Shown: one piece after another, positions 1-6,082 of the stretch
Layout of the letters: every line of letters begins with the position of its first letter
How positions within the stretch are numbered: the stretch's first letter is position 1
Assembly: GCA_003554505.1 (NCBI GenBank)
Contig: PWGS01000117.1
Location: 1-10,809, forward strand
DNA length: 10,809 nt
Reading direction: 5' to 3'
From: Desulfonatronospira sp.
GTDB taxonomy: Bacteria > Desulfobacterota > Desulfovibrionia > Desulfovibrionales > Desulfonatronovibrionaceae
Notes under the pieces: generated by a model
What the model saw: the letters and a program-made list of their open reading frames with translations, nothing else
Database searches by the model: none
What the model was told of the DNA's origin: nothing
Translations under genes and position numbers: made by a program

Positions 1-129
1 AACGAGGAGTTTTTTCTTTTGGCAAGGAAATCAAGCAATTATGAGGAGGCGTATCTTAATACGTTGACGAATAATTGTGCAGATTGACGCCGCCAAAAGG
101 AAAAAGAACCGTTTCCGGATGCAAACTAA
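1..129. other. Non-coding stretch downstream of speB
   Basis: No convincing gene is seen here. There is a short inverted repeat at 50-63 (CGTAT, four-base loop, ATACG). Read on the minus strand, 101-118 has a three-base-pair CCG/CGG stem closed by GAAA and followed by a run rich in T (TTCTTTTT), which could be a weak terminator for the pdaD-speB transcript. The stem is too short to call firmly. The window edge cuts off whatever lies further downstream. Confidence 0.4.
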
Positions 130-996
130 TTAAACTGTCCTGTAGTAGCTAAGCAGTATCCTCAGGATGCACTTGACACCCACGGACTCGGACAAAACGC
201 TGCCCGGCCGGGGAGCCAGCTCGCAGAAGTCCATCCCCACCAGCCTGGGACCGGGCCAGAAATGTTTCCAGAAATCGTTTATCCAGGTGTATTCAAGTCC
301 TCCAGGCTCAGGAGTGCCGGTACCGGGCATGATGGACGGATCCAGGCCGTCTGCGTCAAAGGTGAGGTATACAGGTCCCGGGCCGATGAAGTCCTTGACT
401 GCTTCGGCAGCCTGTGCCGGTGAGGGCAGGTTCCAGGGATGCATGGCCATGATCCGGTCTGGACTGTTTTTTATGATTTGAGCCTGGTCCCGGTCCATGC
501 TGCGAATTCCCAGGGACGCGGTCTTCAGGCCCAGATCCCTGACCCTGGACATGACGCAGGCATGGGAATACGGGCTGCCCTGAAAGTCTGACCTCAGGTC
601 GGCATGGGCATCCACCTGAAGAACCGTAAGGTCCGGATAAGCCCTGGAATAAAACCGGATCAGGGGGAAGGCTATGGAATGCTCTCCTCCCAGGGTCAAA
701 ATGAAATCCTTAGAGGGATCGAATTTTTCCAGGAAAAAATCCATTTCCTGCTGCATCTGCCCCGGCCCGGAAGCCACAGGCCTTTGAAAGGGAAGCGTTT
801 TGAAACTGCAGTAATCGCTTATGTCGGCATCCAGTTCCGGATCATAGGGCTCTATCTGATAGCTGGCCTTAAACAGAGCCTCGGGCCCGTCCTTGGTGCC
901 GGTGTCGAAACTGACCGTGCCCTGGTAGGGTACCGGCCAGACGTGGACGATATTGTCCCCGCCGCTGCCTTCAAGGTCCAGGAAATCATCATACAT
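130..996 (-). CDS. speB: Agmatinase (ureohydrolase/arginase family)
   Basis: A 288-residue protein of the ureohydrolase family, normal length for agmatinase, which hydrolyses agmatine to putrescine and urea in the cytoplasm using two manganese ions. All expected metal ligands are visible: H106 in GGEHS, D129/H131/D133 in DAHAD, and D214/D216 in TFDADGLDP. The family motif SHAC is at 144-147 and a substrate-side glutamate at E230 (TPEPGGL). ATG is at 994-996 and TAA at 130-132. The start lies ten bases after the stop of the arginine decarboxylase gene, and the likely ribosome site (GAGGCGG) overlaps that stop, so translational coupling is probable. Agmatinase is preferred over arginase or formimidoylglutamase because the upstream gene makes agmatine; the family alone does not fix the substrate. 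Confidence 0.93.
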   Translation of the reverse strand: MYDDFLDLEGSGGDNIVHVWPVPYQGTVSFDTGTKDGPEALFKASYQIEPYDPELDADISDYCSFKTLPFQRPVASGPGQMQQEMDFFLEKFDPSKDFILTLGGEHSIAFPLIRFYSRAYPDLTVLQVDAHADLRSDFQGSPYSHACVMSRVRDLGLKTASLGIRSMDRDQAQIIKNSPDRIMAMHPWNLPSPAQAAEAVKDFIGPGPVYLTFDADGLDPSIMPGTGTPEPGGLEYTWINDFWKHFWPGPRLVGMDFCELAPRPGSVLSESVGVKCILRILLSYYRTV

Positions 997-1006
997 GGCG
1001 TCCGCC

Positions 1007-1561
1007 TCAGGGCAGAAATACTGCCACGGATATGGTGGTGGTCCACAGACCGGCCACCCCGGTGGTTACACAGGGGGCCGAGGCAGAGTCGACTATCTGG
1101 CCGCTCATCATGTATATCTGCCTTCTTTCATCATAGTCCTTTTCCGGGTCGAAATCGATGCCCAGGGTGGTGGCAAGCATTGTGGAGGCCAGATCTTCGG
1201 CGAAGTCGCCGATCTCTGTTTCATCGGCCCCGAATGCATGATGCTCGGAAATATATCCGTACTGGCTTTCATCCGCCGGAAAGGCCATGCCCACTGCAGA
1301 ACCAACCAGACGTCCTTTTTCGTTGGTTGCGTTTCTGGCCATGACGCAAAAAGTCAGTTCCCCGGGCAGAAGTTCGCTTATGCCCTCCTGCACGGAAATC
1401 ATTTTACAATAAGGCGGATATATACTGGACACATAGACCAGGTTCTGTTTTTCGATGCCCGCGTCGCGCAGGGCCAGCTCAAAGGACTGCAGCTTGTTCT
1501 TGTGTCTTCCTATGCCGCGGGTAAAAAAAGCGCGGGACGGAACAAAAGGTCTTTGGAGCAT
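1007..1561 (-). CDS. pdaD: Pyruvoyl-dependent arginine decarboxylase
   Basis: A 184-residue PvlArgDC-family enzyme that decarboxylates arginine to agmatine using a covalently bound pyruvoyl group rather than PLP. In this family the proenzyme cuts itself between two serines, and the second becomes the pyruvoyl group; here the pair is S45-S46 in [10 protein letters not shown]106 in YISEHHAFG fits the conserved catalytic glutamate, and the Gly-rich C-terminus ([10 protein letters not shown]) is also typical. The open frame continues upstream to an ATG at 1601-1603, but the ATG at 1559-1561 is chosen because GAGGAGG (1570-1576) lies eight bases before it and the length then fits the family. It is the first gene of an operon with speB, and the pair forms a complete arginine-to-putrescine route. 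Confidence in the family is high; the arginine specificity is supported by the speB neighbour. Confidence 0.93.
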   Translation of the reverse strand: MLQRPFVPSRAFFTRGIGRHKNKLQSFELALRDAGIEKQNLVYVSSIYPPYCKMISVQEGISELLPGELTFCVMARNATNEKGRLVGSAVGMAFPADESQYGYISEHHAFGADETEIGDFAEDLASTMLATTLGIDFDPEKDYDERRQIYMMSGQIVDSASAPCVTTGVAGLWTTTISVAVFLP

Positions 1562-1569
1562 AGGCAGTT

Positions 1570-1576
1570 CCTCCTC
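1570..1576 (-). promoter_or_regulatory. Ribosome binding site deciding the pdaD start
   Basis: GAGGAGG on the minus strand lies eight bases upstream of the ATG at 1559-1561. It selects that start over the ATG fourteen codons upstream, which would put this site inside the coding sequence (encoding the EEE stretch). Confidence 0.8.
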
Positions 1577-1621
1577 ATTGGTTGGCTGAACGGTACGCTT
1601 CAACCATTCGTCAAATCAGTA

Positions 1622-1650
1622 AAAATATTCAAAGCATGCCGGCAAGTCAA
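1622..1650 (-). promoter_or_regulatory. Probable sigma-70 promoter of pdaD-speB
   Basis: On the minus strand, TTGACT (1645-1650) and TATTTT (1622-1627) are separated by exactly 17 bases. They lie about 60 bases upstream of the pdaD start and downstream of the rpsI terminator, where an independent promoter would be needed. This implies transcription starting near 1615 and a leader of about 50 bases. No operator is obvious in it. Confidence 0.55.
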
Positions 1651-1683
1651 TGCGAATATGTCTTGTAAAATTCATCAGGCAAT

Positions 1684-1711
1684 AAAAAAAGGCAGGGCGT
1701 GGACCCTGCCT
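1684..1711 (-). terminator. Intrinsic terminator of rplM-rpsI
   Basis: On the minus strand, AGGCAGGG (pairing 1704-1711 with 1690-1697) forms a perfect eight-base-pair stem around a six-base loop, followed immediately by seven T residues (1684-1690). It lies 35 bases after the rpsI stop and insulates the ribosomal genes from pdaD. Confidence 0.9.
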
Positions 1712-1745
1712 TGATAGAGCGAAGTTTTTGCTTCCGGTGCTCCGG

Positions 1746-2138
1746 TTAGCGCTTGGAGTACTGGAATTTGGCCCTGGCGCCTCTCTGGCCGTACTTCTTT
1801 CTCTCCTTGATCCTGGCATCCCTGGTCAGCAGGCCGGCCTTCTTGAGCACAGGCCGGTTTTCCTGATCCACCTGCAGAAGAGCCCTGCTGATTCCGTGGC
1901 GCACTGCCTCGGCCTGTCCTGCCAGCCCCCCCCCGTCGACGTTGATCTTGATATCGAACTTGCCTGTGGCCTGGGTGAGCTTCAGGGGCTGATTGATGAT
2001 CATCTGCAGTGTGGCCCTGGGAAAATACTCCTGATATGGTCTGCCATTGACCAGTATCTGCCCGGATCCGCTGTAGAGCCTGGTCCTGGCTGTGGAAGTC
2101 TTGCGCTTGCCTTTACCGTAAAAATATTCTTCCTTCAT
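1746..2138 (-). CDS. rpsI: 30S ribosomal protein S9
   Basis: A 130-residue protein that matches bacterial S9/uS9 across its length: the early [11 protein letters not shown] motif, the central [19 protein letters not shown] segment and the basic C-terminal tail ending KFQYSKR, which in the ribosome reaches the P-site tRNA. The open frame includes five upstream codons, but the ATG at 2136-2138 is preferred because GGGAG lies eight bases before it and the standard S9 length results. It follows rplM by 21 bases, the conserved bacterial order, and is followed by a strong intrinsic terminator. Confidence 0.97.
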   Translation of the reverse strand: MKEEYFYGKGKRKTSTARTRLYSGSGQILVNGRPYQEYFPRATLQMIINQPLKLTQATGKFDIKINVDGGGLAGQAEAVRHGISRALLQVDQENRPVLKKAGLLTRDARIKERKKYGQRGARAKFQYSKR

Positions 2139-2159
2139 CTGTATTGCTCCCAAAAGGTA

Positions 2160-2588
2160 TTAATCCTGGATGACTTTAGGCTGCTGGGCGGCATGAGGGT
2201 GTTCGGGGCCGGAGTAGACTTTAAGCTTTTTAAGGAGCTTGCGGCCCAGCTTGTTCTTGGGCAGCATGCGCCCGACTGCTTTTCTTATGACCTCTTCCGG
2301 CTTTTTCTGCAGCATTCTGTCCAGCGAATTTTCCTTGATGCCGCCGGGATAACCGGTGTGGTAGTAGTATTTCTTCTGTTCCAGCTTGTCTCCGGTTACC
2401 TTTATCTGCTGGGCGTTGACCACCACGACAAAATCGCCCATATCCATGTGCGGGGCGAATTCGGGCTTGTCCTTGCCCCTGAGTTTTGTGGCTATCCTGG
2501 TGGCCAGCCGGCCCAGAATTTTGTCCTGGGCGTCCACCACATACCAGTCTCTTTTGATATCTTCAGGTTTGGGGCTGTAAGTCTTCAT
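2160..2588 (-). CDS. rplM: 50S ribosomal protein L13
   Basis: A 142-residue protein, the usual length of bacterial L13/uL13, with the characteristic KRDWYVVDA and LGRLAT segments near the N-terminus, YYHTGYPGG in the middle, [10 protein letters not shown] and the C-terminal HAAQQPKV. L13 is an early-assembling protein of the large subunit. The ATG at 2586-2588 is preferred over one five codons upstream because GGAG lies nine bases before it and the protein then begins MKTYSPKPE, like its homologues. It is the first gene of the rplM-rpsI operon. In E. coli L13 represses its own operon through the mRNA leader; no clear equivalent structure is seen in the short leader here. Confidence 0.97.
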   Translation of the reverse strand: MKTYSPKPEDIKRDWYVVDAQDKILGRLATRIATKLRGKDKPEFAPHMDMGDFVVVVNAQQIKVTGDKLEQKKYYYHTGYPGGIKENSLDRMLQKKPEEVIRKAVGRMLPKNKLGRKLLKKLKVYSGPEHPHAAQQPKVIQD

Positions 2589-2624
2589 TGTTTGCTGCTC
2601 CATAATCGTTTTGGCAAAAAGAAA

Positions 2625-2654
2625 TTCTTAGACGATTTGCTCCCTTTCTGTCAA
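2625..2654 (-). promoter_or_regulatory. Probable promoter of rplM-rpsI
   Basis: A perfect TTGACA (2649-2654, minus strand) is followed 18 bases later by TAAGAA (2625-2630), a weak -10 match. It sits about 40 bases upstream of the rplM start, and the region upstream of the -35 (2655-2672) is AT-rich, as UP elements often are. The -35 is convincing; the exact -10 is uncertain. Confidence 0.5.
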
Positions 2655-2660
2655 CAATAA

Positions 2661-2672
2661 AAATCATGATTT
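2661..2672. repeat. Perfect 12-base palindrome between divergent promoters
   Basis: AAATCATGATTT is fully self-complementary. It lies between the putative rplM promoter (2625-2654, minus) and the putative transporter promoter (2711-2740, plus). It may be a regulator binding site or a chance feature of AT-rich DNA. Confidence 0.3.
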
Positions 2673-2710
2673 CTAGTCAGGGATTTTTGGGCGAGGTCTG
2701 CAAGTTTATC

Positions 2711-2740
2711 TTGACAGGCATGCAGGGGGTTACATAAAAA
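2711..2740 (+). promoter_or_regulatory. Probable promoter of the amino-acid ABC transporter operon
   Basis: A perfect TTGACA at 2711-2716 is followed by CATAAA (2733-2738, 16-base spacing) or TAAAAA (2735-2740, 18-base spacing), each matching four of six -10 positions. It lies about 50-80 bases upstream of the first transporter gene and diverges from the rplM promoter. Confidence 0.5.
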
Positions 2741-2742
2741 AA

Positions 2743-2764
2743 GTATCCGGTTAGATCCGGGTAC
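2743..2764 (+). promoter_or_regulatory. Leader hairpin or operator upstream of the transporter ATPase
   Basis: GTATCCGG (2743-2750) can pair with CCGGGTAC (2757-2764) as an eight-base-pair stem with one G-U pair and a six-base loop. The sequence lies right after the putative -10, so it would be at the very start of the mRNA or overlap the transcription start. There is no T run after it, so it is not a terminator. A 5' mRNA structure or a repressor site are both possible. Confidence 0.4.
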
Positions 2765-2790
2765 GTTCTGCCGCACAGACATTTTTCCTG

Positions 2791-3624
2791 GTGCCTGTTA
2801 AACCTGTCCAATCATTTCCGGACCAGATCATAGTGGAAAACGAGCCTTCCCCAGAAATTGCCCAGGCAGCCCTGGGTGTGAGAAACCTGCACAAAAGTTT
2901 TGGTTCCCTTCATGTACTCAAGGGTGTTTCCTTAACAGCCCGTGAAGGGGACGTAATCTCCATGATCGGCTCCAGCGGATCCGGCAAGAGTACGCTTCTG
3001 CGCTGTATCAACCTGCTGGAAATACCCACATCCGGAGATATATTCGTGGGCGGAGAACAGATCCGTATGCAGCTCAACCGGCACGGAGTACCCGTGCCAG
3101 GAGACCAAAGACAGGTGGACCGCATCCGCACCAGGCTGGGAATGGTCTTTCAGCATTTCAATCTCTGGACCCACATGAGCGTTCTGGACAATGTCATGGA
3201 AGCCCCGGTGCATGTTCTCAAGGTTCCCAGAAAAGAGGCCAGGGAAAAAGGGATGGCTTATCTGGAAAAAGGGGGCATAGCCGACCGCTCGCATTATTAT
3301 CCGGCCCAGCTTTCTGGAGGACAGCAGCAGAGGGCGGCCATAGCCAGGGCCCTGGCCATGGAGCCTAAGGCCCTGCTGTTTGATGAGCCCACTTCCGCCC
3401 TGGATCCGGAGCTGGTGGGCGAAGTGCTTGGGGTGCTGCAGGAGCTGGCCCGGGAGGGCCGGACCATGATCCTGGCCACACACGAGATGAGTTTTGCCCG
3501 GGACGTATCTTCCCAGGTGATATTTCTGGATGCCGGGGTCATTGAAGAACAGGGTCCGCCGGGAGAGGTTTTTACCTGTCCCCGTTCTGAGCGGTGCAAG
3601 CAATTTCTGTCCAGGTTTTTCTAA
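2791..3624 (+). CDS. Basic amino-acid ABC transporter ATPase (HisP-like)
   Basis: The ATP-hydrolysing subunit of a polar amino-acid uptake system, up to 277 residues, acting on the cytoplasmic face of the inner membrane. Visible motifs are Walker A GSSGSGKST (60-68), Q-loop Q121, signature LSGGQ (174-178), Walker B LLFDEP (195-200), D-loop SALD and switch H231. The stretch VFQHFNLWTHMSVLDNVMEAP (119-139) is close to HisP, pointing to histidine/lysine/arginine/ornithine uptake. The start is uncertain. GTG at 2791 is given as the longest, while GTG at 2833 would make a 263-residue protein closer to HisP length. Neither has a good ribosome site and no ATG is available. It is the first gene of the transporter operon, but 197 bases and a palindromic element separate it from the binding-protein gene. 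Confidence 0.93.
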   Translation: MPVKPVQSFPDQIIVENEPSPEIAQAALGVRNLHKSFGSLHVLKGVSLTAREGDVISMIGSSGSGKSTLLRCINLLEIPTSGDIFVGGEQIRMQLNRHGVPVPGDQRQVDRIRTRLGMVFQHFNLWTHMSVLDNVMEAPVHVLKVPRKEAREKGMAYLEKGGIADRSHYYPAQLSGGQQQRAAIARALAMEPKALLFDEPTSALDPELVGEVLGVLQELAREGRTMILATHEMSFARDVSSQVIFLDAGVIEEQGPPGEVFTCPRSERCKQFLSRFF

Positions 3625-3663
3625 CACTACAGCAAAACTTATAAAAACAGTATGGTATCTCCA

Positions 3664-3745
3664 TTGGGGACAGGCACCCCGCATTTACTTATTAAGATTC
3701 GTCAGTCTTCTGTCATAAAAATAAGTGAGGGGGGAGTCAGTTCCC
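3664..3745. repeat. Imperfect palindromic repeat, possibly REP/MITE-like
   Basis: An element of about 82 bases with two complementary arms. The inner TTACTTATT (3685-3693) pairs with AATAAGTGA (3720-3728). A middle CCCC (3677-3680) pairs with the G run at 3729-3734. The outer GGGAC (3667-3671) pairs with GTTCCC (3740-3745) apart from one bulged base. The terminal motif GGGGACAGGCACC resembles ends of small intergenic palindromes that I associate with delta-proteobacterial genomes and RAYT/IS200-type transposases; this is recollection, not tested here. It contains no coding sequence and lacks the T tail of an intrinsic terminator. It sits between the ATPase and binding-protein genes. Confidence 0.5.
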
Positions 3746-3780
3746 GGAGGTCAATAAGTTAAGTTTCGCTGCAGTGCTAA

Positions 3781-3806
3781 GTGTTTACAGGATAAATATC
3801 AAACAC
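3781..3806. repeat. Inverted repeat upstream of the binding-protein gene
   Basis: GTGTTT (3781-3786) and AAACAC (3801-3806) form perfect six-base arms around a 14-base spacer that contains the AT-rich GATAAATATC. It ends 15 bases before the binding-protein start. It could be an operator around a local -10 (TAAATA, 3793-3798), but no matching -35 is seen. Confidence 0.3.
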
Positions 3807-3821
3807 AAAACAGGAGGAGAC

Positions 3822-4604
3822 ATGAGAAGGATTTTTCAAATTACGGTTCTGGTTTTGCTTTGCTGTATGCTGCTGGCCGGTACGTCCCTGGCCCGGGACA
3901 AGGTGCGCATCGGTACCGAGGGGGCTTATCCGCCTTTCAACTATATGGATGAGCAGGGCAATCTCAAGGGTTTCGACATTGATATCGCCAGGGCCCTGTG
4001 TGAGTCAGCCAACCTGGAATGCGAGTTCGTGACCCAGAGCTGGGACGGCATTATCCCGGCCCTTCTGGCCAGGGACTACGACGCCATCATAGCCTCCATG
4101 AGCATTACCGAGGAGCGCAAAAGAAGGGTGGACTTCACCGAGAAATACTACCAGACCCCGGCCAGGTTCGTTAAGCACAAGGACCGGGATATAGAGATCA
4201 GCAAGGATGACCTAGCAGGCCTGTCAGTTGGGGTTCAAAGAGCCACAGTCAGCGCCAACTTCATCAATGACAATTTTGATGATGTCTTGAATATCCGCTC
4301 CTACGCCACCCAGGAGGAAGCCAACATGGATATGGTGTCCGGACGGGTGGATCTGCTCTTTGCCGATGCTGTTGTGCTGCAGACCGGATTTCTGGATTCC
4401 GAGGCAGGTCAGAATTACGAGTTTGTCGGACCCAGCTACACAGATGAGGAGTGGTTCGGAGAAGGCATCGGTATAGCGCTGCGCCAGGGAGATGATGATC
4501 TGCGTGAGACCTTCAACCAGGCCATCCAGGATATCCGTGCAGACGGTACCTACCAGGAAATAAACGACAGCTACTTTGATTTCGATGTTTACGGTGACGA
4601 ATAA
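3822..4604 (+). CDS. Periplasmic basic amino-acid-binding protein (HisJ/ArgT family)
   Basis: A 260-residue solute-binding protein that captures an amino acid in the periplasm and delivers it to the permease. Residues 1-24 are a signal peptide (RR, hydrophobic core, cleavage probably after SLA), without a lipobox at the cut. The mature protein aligns with HisJ: E33 and Y36 at the ligand side-chain position (D11, Y14 of HisJ), S92/S94, R99, T142 and D182 at the positions gripping the amino and carboxyl groups, a probable disulfide C60-C67, and the shared ending YFDFDVYG. This favours arginine, lysine, ornithine or histidine as ligand. The ATG at 3822 is chosen over an upstream frame opening because AGGAGG (3812-3817) precedes it and the signal peptide begins there. 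A strong terminator follows, suggesting higher expression than the permeases. Confidence 0.94.
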   Translation: MRRIFQITVLVLLCCMLLAGTSLARDKVRIGTEGAYPPFNYMDEQGNLKGFDIDIARALCESANLECEFVTQSWDGIIPALLARDYDAIIASMSITEERKRRVDFTEKYYQTPARFVKHKDRDIEISKDDLAGLSVGVQRATVSANFINDNFDDVLNIRSYATQEEANMDMVSGRVDLLFADAVVLQTGFLDSEAGQNYEFVGPSYTDEEWFGEGIGIALRQGDDDLRETFNQAIQDIRADGTYQEINDSYFDFDVYGDE

Positions 4605-4623
4605 CCCCTCAACATGAGCAGAC

Positions 4624-4670
4624 CGGGCCGGCACCAGAGCTGGTTAATCTGGGGGCCGGCCTGTTTTTTT
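4624..4670 (+). terminator. Intrinsic terminator between binding-protein and permease genes
   Basis: CGGGCCGGC (4624-4632) pairs with GCCGGCCTG (4655-4663), nine base pairs including one G-U. The stem continues after a small bulge as CCAGA (4634-4638) with TCTGG (4648-4652), around a nine-base loop. Seven T residues follow (4664-4670). It lies 19 bases after the binding-protein stop and 16 bases before the first permease start. Partial read-through is the likely way the permeases are expressed, since no strong new promoter is seen before 4687. Confidence 0.9.
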
Positions 4671-4686
4671 CAGGAATCCAGCTTAT

Positions 4687-5382
4687 ATGTCTTTTTTTGA
4701 CCTGCAGGGTTACGGCTGGCTTTTGCTCCAGGGGGCAAAACTGACCCTTTACGTGGGGATCTGCTCCATGGTGCTGGCCATGGGGCTTGGGCTTTTAGGG
4801 GTGCTGTGCAAGTTTTCACGGTCCTCTCTGGTGCGCTTCGCGGCTGATACTTACACCACTGTTATCCGCGGGATCCCGGAACTTATCCTTATCCTTCTGG
4901 TCTATTACGGTGTGCCCACCCTGATCCAGGATGTAACCGCCAAGTTCGGCCAGCCGGTTTACGTCTCCTTTGATCCCTTTGTGGCGGGGGTGGCCACCAT
5001 CGGGTTCATTTACGGGGCTTTTTCCACCGAGGTCTTTCGCGGCGCCTACCTGGCCGTGCCCAGGGGGCAGGTGGAGGCTGCCCGGGCCTGCGGCATGAGC
5101 AGGGCCCTGACCTTCAGGCGGGTGATCCTTCCCCAGATGATGCGTTTTGCCCTGCCGGGCCTGGGCAACGTATGGATGGTGCTGATAAAGGCCACGGCCC
5201 TTATTTCCGTTATCCAGCTGCCGGAGCTCATGCGCAATGCAGACATCGCAGCCCGGGCCCCCCGGGAACCTTTTACCTTCTTTTTCGCGGCTTCTCTTAT
5301 TTACCTTCTTATTACCATCGGCTCCAACCTGGTCCAGCAATGGGCTGAAAAACGCGCCAGCCGCGGTATAATCACCGATTGA
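4687..5382 (+). CDS. Amino-acid ABC transporter permease (HisQ-like)
   Basis: A 231-residue inner-membrane protein of the polar amino-acid permease family (HisQ/HisM/GlnP type). The N-terminal hydrophobic segment starts near residue 11 and about five membrane segments can be read. The family motif RGIPELILILLVYYG is at 61-75, and the EAA loop, EAARACGMSRALTFRRVILP (130-149), is the docking site for the ATPase. It would pair with the next gene's product to form the channel. ATG at 4687 follows the terminator closely and has only a weak ribosome site (AGGA, 11 bases away). The downstream permease begins seven bases after its stop, so the two are co-transcribed and probably coupled. Confidence 0.94.
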   Translation: MSFFDLQGYGWLLLQGAKLTLYVGICSMVLAMGLGLLGVLCKFSRSSLVRFAADTYTTVIRGIPELILILLVYYGVPTLIQDVTAKFGQPVYVSFDPFVAGVATIGFIYGAFSTEVFRGAYLAVPRGQVEAARACGMSRALTFRRVILPQMMRFALPGLGNVWMVLIKATALISVIQLPELMRNADIAARAPREPFTFFFAASLIYLLITIGSNLVQQWAEKRASRGIITD

Positions 5383-5389
5383 GGCAGAC

Positions 5390-6079
5390 ATGGAAATAAT
5401 CATTGAAAGTCTGCCCAGGCTCCTTGGCGGTGCCGTGATAACCCTGGAGATCACTTTCTTAAGTGTTCTGCTGGGATTCGTCCTGGCCATCCCCCTGGCG
5501 GTGATGCGCGTCTCCAGGCTGCGCTGTCTGTGGATGCCGGTGTATGCCTTTACCTTTTATTTCAGAGGAACCCCTCTTCTGGTGCAGATTTTTCTCATCT
5601 ATTATGGAAGCGGGCAGTTTCAGGTCTTTCTGGATTCGGTGGGGCTGTGGCATTTTTTTAAAAGCCCCTGGTTCTGCGCTGTGCTGGCTCTTACCCTGAA
5701 TACTGCAGCCTATTCTGCGGAGATTTTCCGCGGCGGAATCCAGGGAGTCCCCCGCGGCGAGGTGGAAGCAGCCCAGGCCTGCGGCATGTCCGGCCTTCTG
5801 CTCTATCGCCGCATTGTCATCCCCAAGGCCCTGCGCATCGCCTGGCCGGCCTACACCAACGAGGTCATTTTTCTGCTGCAGGCCTCCTCCCTGGTATCCA
5901 TCATCACGGTCATGGACATTACCGGCGTGGCCAGGGAAATCTCCGCACGTAGTTTTGCCTTTTACGAACTCTTCCTGGCTGCTGCGGCAATATATCTGGT
6001 CCTGGTCTACGGTATCCTGTGGATCTTCAAGAGAATCGAAAACCGCATAAACGCCTACCTGCAAGTGGGGCAGCATTAG
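5390..6079 (+). CDS. Amino-acid ABC transporter permease (HisM-like)
   Basis: A 229-residue second permease subunit. It has the motif FRGTPLLVQIFLIYYG (58-73), the EAA loop VEAAQACGMSGLLLYRRIVI (125-144), and the segment ALRIAWPAYTNEVI (147-160), which is very like HisM and supports a basic amino-acid system. About five membrane helices are expected. The ATG at 5390 has GAGG five bases upstream of it, overlapping the stop region of the HisQ-like gene. The next gene starts three bases after its TAG, so the operon continues. Confidence 0.94.
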   Translation: MEIIIESLPRLLGGAVITLEITFLSVLLGFVLAIPLAVMRVSRLRCLWMPVYAFTFYFRGTPLLVQIFLIYYGSGQFQVFLDSVGLWHFFKSPWFCAVLALTLNTAAYSAEIFRGGIQGVPRGEVEAAQACGMSGLLLYRRIVIPKALRIAWPAYTNEVIFLLQASSLVSIITVMDITGVAREISARSFAFYELFLAAAAIYLVLVYGILWIFKRIENRINAYLQVGQH

Positions 6080-6082
6080 CCC

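Noticed and set aside
41..67. A short plus-strand reading frame starting at the ATG at 41
   Set aside because: It encodes only eight residues and has no supporting features.
604..1714. Plus-strand open frames of about 250 codons across speB and pdaD
   Set aside because: They are antisense shadows of two genes with complete catalytic motifs; the compositions are typical of out-of-frame high-GC sequence.
1728..2660. A 310-codon plus-strand open frame across rplM-rpsI
   Set aside because: It is antisense to two unmistakable ribosomal protein genes and has no recognisable domain or ribosome site.
2743..2790. A riboswitch (for example lysine) before the transporter operon
   Set aside because: The leader is far too short, and only one simple hairpin is present.
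2932..3684. A 250-codon minus-strand open frame opposite the ABC ATPase
   Set aside because: The plus-strand frame has all ABC ATPase motifs, and the antisense product has no domain features.
3664..3745. Intrinsic terminator after the ATPase gene
   Set aside because: The structure is long and interrupted and has no T tract on either strand, so a repeat element is the better description.
3774..3821. N-terminal extension of the binding protein to an upstream ATG
   Set aside because: It would bury the signal peptide and place the AGGAGG ribosome site inside the coding region; the start at 3822 gives a normal signal peptide.
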